A stretch of DNA of 64,000 nucleotides from Gamsiella multidivaricata (Eukaryota; Mortierellomycota; Mortierellomycetes; Mortierellales; Mortierellaceae): the NCBI RefSeq assembly GCF_025024155.1, contig NW_026251818.1, positions 31,607 to 95,606 on the forward strand, given 5' to 3'. Below, in pieces: positions 57,943 to 64,000 of the stretch. The stretch's first letter is position 1. The number at the start of each line of letters is the position of its first letter. The position numbers and the translations under genes are program-made. Under the pieces are notes generated by a model that was given only the letters and a program-made list of their open reading frames with translations, had not been told where the DNA came from and searched no databases.

Positions 57943-59866
57943 TTACAAGGCAGCCAAGTGGCTCTGGAGGTCACCGGCGGCCGCCAAGATGAGACCCATG
58001 AAGGGAGCCGAGGGCTTCAAGGGACGGGTCAAGTACTCAGGATGGTACTGGACACCTAAGAAATACGGGTGATCAGCCAGCTCGACAATCTCCATACGCT
58101 GGCCAGTCTCGTCCTTGCCGACAAATTTAAGACCCTCTGCCTCGAACTTCTCAATGAGCTCAGGGTTGATCTCATAGCGATGACGATGGCGTTCCAGCAC
58201 GGTCAATCCGCCTCCGTACAACTTGCGGATAGCCGAATTCTCAGTGCCGGGCTGGAACTCAGTGGGACGGGCGCCCAAACGCATGGTGCCTCCGAGGTGT
58301 GTCTTGCTGATCTCGGGCATATAGACGACAACAGGCGTAGAGGTGTTCTCGTCCAGCTCGATCGAATTGGCGTCAGGCATGCCACAGATGTTGCGGGCAA
58401 ACTCAATGACAGCAATCTGAAGACCCAAGCAGATACCAAGGTAAGGGATCTTTTGTTCGCGGGCCCATTTGGCGGCAGCAATCTTGCCCTCAACACCACG
58501 ATTGCCGAATCCTCCGGGAACCAAAATACCCTGGGCGGAGCAAAGGTCATGCCAGGCCTCGTGGTACTTGACAGGGCTGACGGTACGGGTCTCTGGCTCC
58601 AGATCCGAGGCTTCAACCCACTTCATGATCAGCTTCTTGCGGCAGTTCAAGCTGGCATGCTCCAAAGCCTTGACAACTGAAGCATATGAATCCTGAAGGT
58701 TGGTGTACTTGCCAACCAAGACGATGGTGACGGTATCGTGAAGTCGCTCCTGAGCAGCGGTCAATTGGTTCCACTTGATCCACATATCGGCTCCCTTAAT
58801 CCTCAGCGGCTCGGTGATGCGAATGGTCTTCTCAATATTCAGACGCTTCCACAGAAAATCAATCAATCCCTGGTCCTTCAATAGCTCGGGCACATGGTAG
58901 ACAGAGCTGCAATCGCGGACAGCCAAGACCTGATTGGGCTGGACGTGGCAAAACATGGAGATCTTAGCCTGGATACCATCATCCAATCCGGTCTTTTCGC
59001 AGCGGCAAGCAATCAAGTCGGGGGAGAGACCCAGTCCACGGAGATCGCGGATGGAGGCCTGGGTAGGCTTCGTCTTTTGCTCTCCTACGGATCCAATGGT
59101 GGGAACCAAGGAGACATGGATCAACGCAAAGTTTTCATGGCCGACGCGGAACTGGAACTGACGCATGGCCTCGACGAAGGGGGCGGACTCAATATCACCA
59201 ACGGTGCCACCGAGCTCGATAATGCAAACATCGGGCTCCTCGCCAGAGTCGTCGACGGGAATGGTGGCAACGCGCTCGACCCAATCCTGGATGGCATCTG
59301 TAATGTGAGGGACAACCTGAACGGTTTTGCCGAGATAATCGCCCTTGCGCTCACGCTCGATGACATCCCTGTAGATCTTGCCGGTAGTGATATTGTTGGA
59401 CCGGGTCAAGGTCACATCGAGGTAGCGCTCGTAGTTTCCAAGATCGAGGTCGACCTCGCCGCCATCGTTCAAGACAAAGACTTCGCCTGCAGATGATTGC
59501 GACAAATATAAAAAATATAGCTGTTGGTAAACTGCAGACATCTCGCTGCTGCACGCTGACATACGTACAAAGCATACACACATGCATGACTGCAACAGCA
59601 ACAGTAAAAAAGATGCTTGAGACTAGAGCAGCCAGCAAAGTAAAAAGGGCTTCTTCATGCAACAAGAGCCGAATGTAAGACAGAATGTAATTACCATGAT
59701 CGAGGGGAGAGAGAGTTCCAGCGTCGATGTTGAGGTAAGGGTCAATCTTGATCGAGGTGACCTTGAGACCCATAGTCTTGAGCAAGAGACCAGTCGAGGA
59801 GGCGATGATGCCCTTGCCAATGCCCGAGATGACACCTCCGGAGACGAGAACGTACTTTTTGACCAT
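57943..59866 (-). CDS. URA7: CTP synthase
   Basis: Aminates UTP to CTP with glutamine, the last step of de novo pyrimidine synthesis. Exons 59866-59695 and 59486-57943 give 571 residues. The N-terminal synthetase domain starts [20 protein letters not shown] and has [12 protein letters not shown] and [22 protein letters not shown]. The C-terminal glutaminase has GICLGLQ with the nucleophile Cys and GVQYHPEYL with the catalytic His and Glu. Length and motifs match the eukaryotic enzyme, which often forms filaments. The single intron splits the conserved HG|EVFV segment. No oddities. Confidence 0.97.
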
Positions 59867-60280
59867 GATGAGAGAACCAGATAGGGAGGGAAAGAGACAG
59901 AAAACAAAGAAGAGGGACAGGAAGACGTTTTATTTGGGCCACTTCAAAAGAAGGGAAAGAGCCAATGGTTCTCGACCAAGACGCCTTTTTATTAGAGGAC
60001 AAGACAACCCACGCAAGTCACTTTGTTTATTTATGTTGATACTTTTTTTTTTTTGAAGTCAGCACCAGCAAACACATTCACGTACTCGAGCAAATACGTC
60101 CACAGCGACACCTTCACCATTGGCACGTCCGCCTTGGTCTGGTGGAGGGAGGACCGAGGATGGGGCCGAATTAGAATGAGTACAATAGTTGTATGCAATG
60201 CATACTGTACAAAAAGACAAAAAGAAGATAAAGGCGGATTGAAATCCTGATCTGCACTTAATCTTCTTGTCTCTTCCCCA
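59867..60280. promoter_or_regulatory. Shared divergent promoter region
   Basis: 414 bp between the CTP synthase gene and the DUF7707-like gene, with a T12 run near 60040. No clear TATA box. Confidence 0.35.
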
Positions 60281-61362
60281 ATGCTTGGTTACCACTGTCT
60301 TCTCGTCCTTGCCCTGCTGATGGGACAAAGTCCATCAATATCGACTACATCTGCTATAAATTCAGCAACAGCAGCAACAGGGATGAAGCTTCCTACTCTT
60401 CAAAGATTATGCGCAAACCAGATGGGCATGTGTACAGTGTCCTGTCAGAGCAAAGTACAGGAAAACACATGGTAAGGGAATATATATGTTGTATTAATGA
60501 TCATAGACAAAGAATATCATACTAAGAACTGTCCTCTATGGCTCACTCCGATAGCGATGCTGAGACACTACAATGGACTTGCGCTTGCCGACCGGACACG
60601 ACCAAGGGGTTCAAATATTGGCAGTTTCCGATTCCGTTTCAACTCTGCCGGAAGCAGTTCGCTTCGTGTTTGCGGTCGTGTCAGAGTACTCAAGCGAGAC
60701 TAATTGAACAGGAGCAGAAGATGCATCGTCCAGCCAACAAGAGGACATTGCGTCAGCGATCTCAACGCGACGATCTATTTCAGGATATGGATGCTTTCAT
60801 TGGCGAGGATGAATTGGAGTCAATGGACGAGATGCGGCTGTGGCGGCATATCTCCAAAGTACAGGTAGCTGAAGTTTCGCGAGGAGCAAAGCAGCAGAAA
60901 CGCGCCAATCTGCACCAGAAACAGGAAACTAAACAGGTAGCCTCATACAAGCATTACCAGAACAAGAAGAAGAGGCACAACCAAGAAGCGAAAGCTCGTA
61001 GGAGGCACGACAGGGTGATGGAGCAACATGATGCTGACTCTGATGAGAAAGGGGACCATAATGCCGAGGACAACGACGGGTTGTTCGAGACAATGGCGTT
61101 GGATGGCCCTCCGGTCGGGAAGAATACTGCGTGTGTGAGTCAGTGCAGGCGACAGTATGCATGTGGGACATCCAGGGCTCCGCTTTATCAGAACCTGAGG
61201 GCCTTTGTTGCAAATAGTGATTCAGCGAAGGATGGGAATGGTCGGGCCAAGGAGTTGCAGAGTGGTGCATGTGTTAAAAGAAGACCTGGTCACAGATCGT
61301 ATGAGAGACTGAGACTTGCATGCAGCTGTGCTGTTGCATTGGTTGCAAGCGTCCTACTTTAG
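60281..61362 (+). CDS. DUF7707-like secreted Cys-rich protein with long basic insert
   Basis: Exons 60281-60471 and 60555-61362 give 332 residues. A signal peptide is at 1-21. A Cys-rich domain follows (about 34-120): LPTLQRLCANQMGMCTVSCQ, then NTCDAETLQWTCACRPD and PFQLCRKQFASCLRSCQ, matching the spacing of fungal DUF7707 proteins (C..QxxxC...C, C...LxYxCxC, ...CxxxxxxCxxxC). The C-terminus is hydrophobic (SCAVALVASVLL), as for a GPI anchor. Between them lie about 190 residues, strongly basic and predicted helical (KHYQNKKKRHNQEAKARRRHD), which is unusual for the family. Function unknown; probably cell-surface. Confidence 0.75.
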
Positions 61363-61739
61363 TTCTTCGTGCCTGTGTAGCGCTACTCGACTCTCAATGG
61401 GTAATAAACTCCCCCACCCCTCCCCCCCCTGCAATTACCTCCGAGAAATAAGGTTTTGGTTGCCTTGATATTACGATATTTTCGGACGTGCAACCAAATG
61501 GGGCGGGCGCAAACACGGCTTCATGACGGAGTGTCGTCCGCCCAATGAAATCATTTTGGAGTTGGTTCTGCGTTTTGCAAGGGACCTCGGAGTGGCTTGG
61601 GCATCTTCCCGTTTGTCCGGCGTTTCTCCGAATGCTTTTCTTCCTCTTCTCCCTTCCTTCTCTCTCTCTTCACCACACTCTTCTCCTCTCTCTTTACCCT
61701 TTTCCACCCACCCACCCACCACACACAACTACTATCACA
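61363..61739. promoter_or_regulatory. Cytochrome c promoter with CCAAT box
   Basis: CCAAT at 61542-61546 lies about 195 bp upstream of the ATG, the kind of site bound by the HAP complex at respiratory genes in fungi. A long CT-rich tract (61640-61700) precedes the start. Confidence 0.45.
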
Positions 61740-62559
61740 ATGGGATTTGCCGCCGGTGACGCTGTTAACGGTAAGGGAATCGACAGCAGGAAGACTGATC
61801 AGTCCTTTCGGACCAGCAACCAGAACGAATGAAAGCGCGCGACAACAAAGCAGCAGCAACTACGCTTCGATCTTTCTGAAGCAGATTCTCCGAACCATCT
61901 GATCACGGTGTCTTTCCTCATCACTGACTCTCCCTTATCCTTTCTGTTCCGAAAACTAATAGGAGCCAAGCTCTTCAAGACCCGCTGCGCCCAGTGCCAC
62001 ACTGTCGAGGCTGTAAGTATTTTTTTTAATACATATAGTCGCACTTATTTATACCAAACAACAAGCAACTATTGCGTTGTAGCGTTCAATTGGCTTGTAT
62101 GAATGGCGTCTCACTATCTATCTTTACTGGCTCCGATTTTTCTAATTAGGGTGGTGCCAACAAGGTCGGCCCCAATCTGCACGGTATTTTCGGCCGCAAG
62201 TCCGGCCAGGCCGCCGGTTTCTCGTACACCGATGCTAACAAGAACAAGGGTGTTACCTGGTCTGAGGAGACCATGTTCGAGTACTTGGAGAACCCCAAGG
62301 TAAATGGCATAGCATTTCTTCCCGTGGTTTCCCCTTCCCTCCGAATGGGTGTTTATTTTCTGGATCGAGGGTGTTATTGACGTCACGATGCACTATGATT
62401 ATATGTTCCTTGTGTTACGACCTTACACTTACCAACGCTGCATCTCGTTCGTTTGCCAATCCATAGAAATACATTCCTGGCACCAAGATGGCCTTCAACG
62501 GCTTCAAGAAGGAGAAGGAGCGTAACGATGTTATCACCTACCTCAAGGAGAACTGCTAA
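61740..62559 (+). CDS. CYC1: Cytochrome c
   Basis: Mobile electron carrier between complexes III and IV in the mitochondrial intermembrane space. Exons 61740-61770, 61963-62012, 62150-62299 and 62467-62559 give 107 residues, the usual length. The heme site is CAQCH, with HTVEAGG after it. [24 protein letters not shown], and IPGTKMAF with the axial Met are present; the C-terminal helix is [13 protein letters not shown]. The very short first exon (31 nt) agrees with phase. The Cys at the extreme C-terminus is seen in other fungal cytochromes c. No frame problems. Confidence 0.98.
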
Positions 62560-63005
62560 ATCATTCGCAAGCGACTGAACCTAATATGTTCTTCACATCC
62601 TTCCACACTCATCGTTCACACACGAACACAACACACATGCTGCCTGACCATTGTTCACTAGATGTCAATTGGTGCAGTCCGTTAATATTTGCCTGATCAT
62701 TAGACCGAATAAAAGAATCATTCAAAAAGTCGAATCGATACTGTTCGTAATGTACGTCTATAGAATCAAGCTATGGAGAAAGATGGCGAGTGTCGCAAGT
62801 TCGATGTCTGATGGAATCATCATGTGTATGGATACTATCCTGATCATGATGACAAGGTACACGACCGTGCAGCAACAGCAACATTGGCGTACACATGCAT
62901 CTGCTTGGCCGGATCAAAATCAATAAACGAATCCTGCGCATAAACGCCACCAACGAGGATGACTATTAAGGGTTATGCGACTTTGTATTATGTGTGAAAA
63001 CATTT
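62560..63005. other. Spacer between cytochrome c and the terminal element
   Basis: The 3' region of the cytochrome c gene, with possible polyadenylation signals (AATAAA near 62707 and 62923). No further gene. Confidence 0.5.
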
Positions 63006-63067
63006 AAGTTGACCGGGCAACTCAGGTTAACTCATTTTGAAACTTAATAATGTCCACTCAAATGACG
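63006..63067 (+). repeat. Left inverted terminus of the element
   Basis: Pairs with 63940-64000 in inverted orientation. Confidence 0.85.
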
Positions 63068-63541
63068 CCCTGGGTCAACTCAAATTGCGCCCAAAAATAA
63101 AGGCAGACTGGATCATCCATCCCATTCCATTTATTCGCTTTTATGGACAGCGCCAAGCTCAGCATCAGCCTGATCTTCTTCGCCTGGGGTGAGTGTAGCT
63201 CCGTTGATGCATATCTCCTTGAAGTGGTAGAACATGATGCTGCTACGTTTTGATCCATATTTCGATGAAGGATAAAGCGCATGTTTCCTCTTTCAATCTT
63301 GTAGCGGCAAGTGCGGCATGCTAACAGAAGACCTTTCTTTCCCACAATATCCATGGAAAGCCCATCTCGATAGTAAATTCTCCTGCGCAACGGTACCTGT
63401 TGGCGTGTGGCCCGGAGGGTATGGGAAACACAGTATCGGTATTGATGCCCTTGCCCCGCCAGTCGATGTACTCGGCTTTGACGTCTTCCTCCTCTTCGCT
63501 GGCATCGTTGATATTGTCCTTCTTCGTATCCTCCTCTTCAC
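63058..63541 (-). pseudogene. Broken ORF with a zinc-finger-like CxxC segment inside the element
   Basis: Reading the minus strand in shifting frames gives a run around GKKGLLLACRTCRYKIERG, then after a frame change IMFYHFKEICINGA and a charged stretch. Cys-x2-Cys ... His-x4-Cys with 'KIxxGxxR' is reminiscent of a PARP-type zinc finger, but the likeness is weak and the frame is broken at about 63245. It may be a captured host fragment. I would not claim a function. Confidence 0.3.
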
Positions 63542-63842
63542 TGGCGTCTTTTATGGAGACGTTGCGTTGTCGGTATTATTGCACCACTGTAGATCAGGCG
63601 CTCTTTCGAAATTCGGCCAGTTCTCCACTCGGGGGCTCGCATCAATAACGCTCTGGCTCCCGTCCATTGCTGCCCAATCTAATGAGAACACTACACGGAT
63701 ATGTTCAAGGCATCGGGCTTCAAGTTGCTGTATGATTGCGCTGCTCAATGGCGTACGATCATTGCAACCGAATAATATTTATTGGATCCCTTTGCAAAGG
63801 ACTGTCTCAACCGCAGATAGTGCAACACTTCGCATGGCTGCG

Positions 63843-63880
63843 TGAGGTGAGAGGTGAGGTGAGAGGTGAGGTGAGAGGTG
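63843..63880 (+). repeat. Short tandem repeat, 12-bp unit (GAGGTGAGAGGT)
   Basis: A little over three copies, inside the terminal element near its right end. Confidence 0.8.
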
Positions 63881-63939
63881 CAGAAATCGAGTAGGCGGAC
63901 CTTTTATTTTTATTTTTTTATGCCTTGTGTAGTTGCTCC

Positions 63940-64000
63940 CGTCATTTGAGTGACGTTATTAAGGGTCAAAATGAGTTGACCTGAGTTGCCCGGGCAACTC
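63940..64000 (-). repeat. Right inverted terminus of the element
   Basis: Pairs with 63006-63067. It ends in a perfect 18-bp palindrome exactly at the last base of the window. Confidence 0.85.

Larger units (their letters stand above)
63006..64000. mobile_element. Degenerate DNA transposon-like element with ~60-bp inverted termini
   Basis: The left end (63006-63067) and the reverse complement of the right end (63940-64000) align over about 60 bases with about nine differences. Both contain GGGCAACTCAGGT, AACTCATTTTGA, TTAATAA and CACTCAAATGACG. The right terminus is the 18-bp palindrome GAGTTGCCCGGGCAACTC, present in decayed form on the left. The element runs to the window edge, so the outer end and any target duplication cannot be judged. 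The interior carries broken minus-strand frames, one with CRTCRYKIERG (63310-63270). It lacks a recognisable transposase, so it is probably non-autonomous or captured host DNA. Confidence 0.75.

Noticed and set aside
58069..59496. Long plus-strand ORFs of about 200 codons
   Set aside because: Antisense to the CTP synthase second exon; their composition follows from its codon use.

Overview
The window is nuclear DNA of a filamentous, early-diverging fungus, most likely Mucoromycota and probably Mortierella-like. This is inferred from the gene content (a CYRI/FAM49 protein, an annexin, a TBCE tubulin cofactor and a V-ATPase subunit H in one stretch), from many short GT-AG introns and from CT-rich promoters. 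No marker such as rDNA fixes the species. Exon limits below were built by hand from splice signals. For every multi-exon gene given as complete, the proposed exons sum to a multiple of three.

Layout, left to right. TBCE is cut by the left edge (-). It is followed by a multi-pass membrane protein (+), a small secreted protein (+), a doubtful small Cys/His-rich ORF (+), chorismate synthase (-), glutamate-cysteine ligase (-) and an annexin (+). From 15.5 to 18.2 kb the DNA is gene-poor and holds a decayed cation-efflux (CDF) transporter. Next come a single-pass membrane protein (+), MCM3 (+), a DUF6787-like mitochondrial membrane protein (-), a REX1-B family protein (+), a tetraspan protein (+), translation release factor eRF3 (+), a CsbD-like stress protein (+) and V-ATPase subunit H (-).

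From 35.8 to 39.3 kb three splicing-related genes are grouped: an AGGF1-like FHA/G-patch protein, a WBP4/FBP21-like U1-type zinc-finger protein and a U6 snRNA gene. They are followed by a Ser-rich protein, serine palmitoyltransferase subunit LCB1 (+), a glutathione S-transferase (+), CYRI (-), threonine dehydratase (+), lipoate-protein ligase (-), a mitochondrial PP2C of the pyruvate dehydrogenase phosphatase type (-), CTP synthase (-), a DUF7707-like secreted protein (+) and cytochrome c (+). The right end is a degenerate DNA element with inverted termini of about 60 bp.

Most genes are unrelated housekeeping functions. Three groupings may mean something: the splicing cluster; lipoate ligase next to PDH phosphatase (both would act on pyruvate dehydrogenase); and TGACTCA (Gcn4/Cpc1-type) sites upstream of both amino-acid biosynthesis genes. 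The most unusual observations are a candidate AT-AC intron in the lipoate ligase gene, a start codon split by an intron in the WBP4-like gene, a large acidic insertion inside an FHA domain, and the terminal inverted-repeat element. I found no prokaryotic-type system, CRISPR array or obvious secondary-metabolite cluster.
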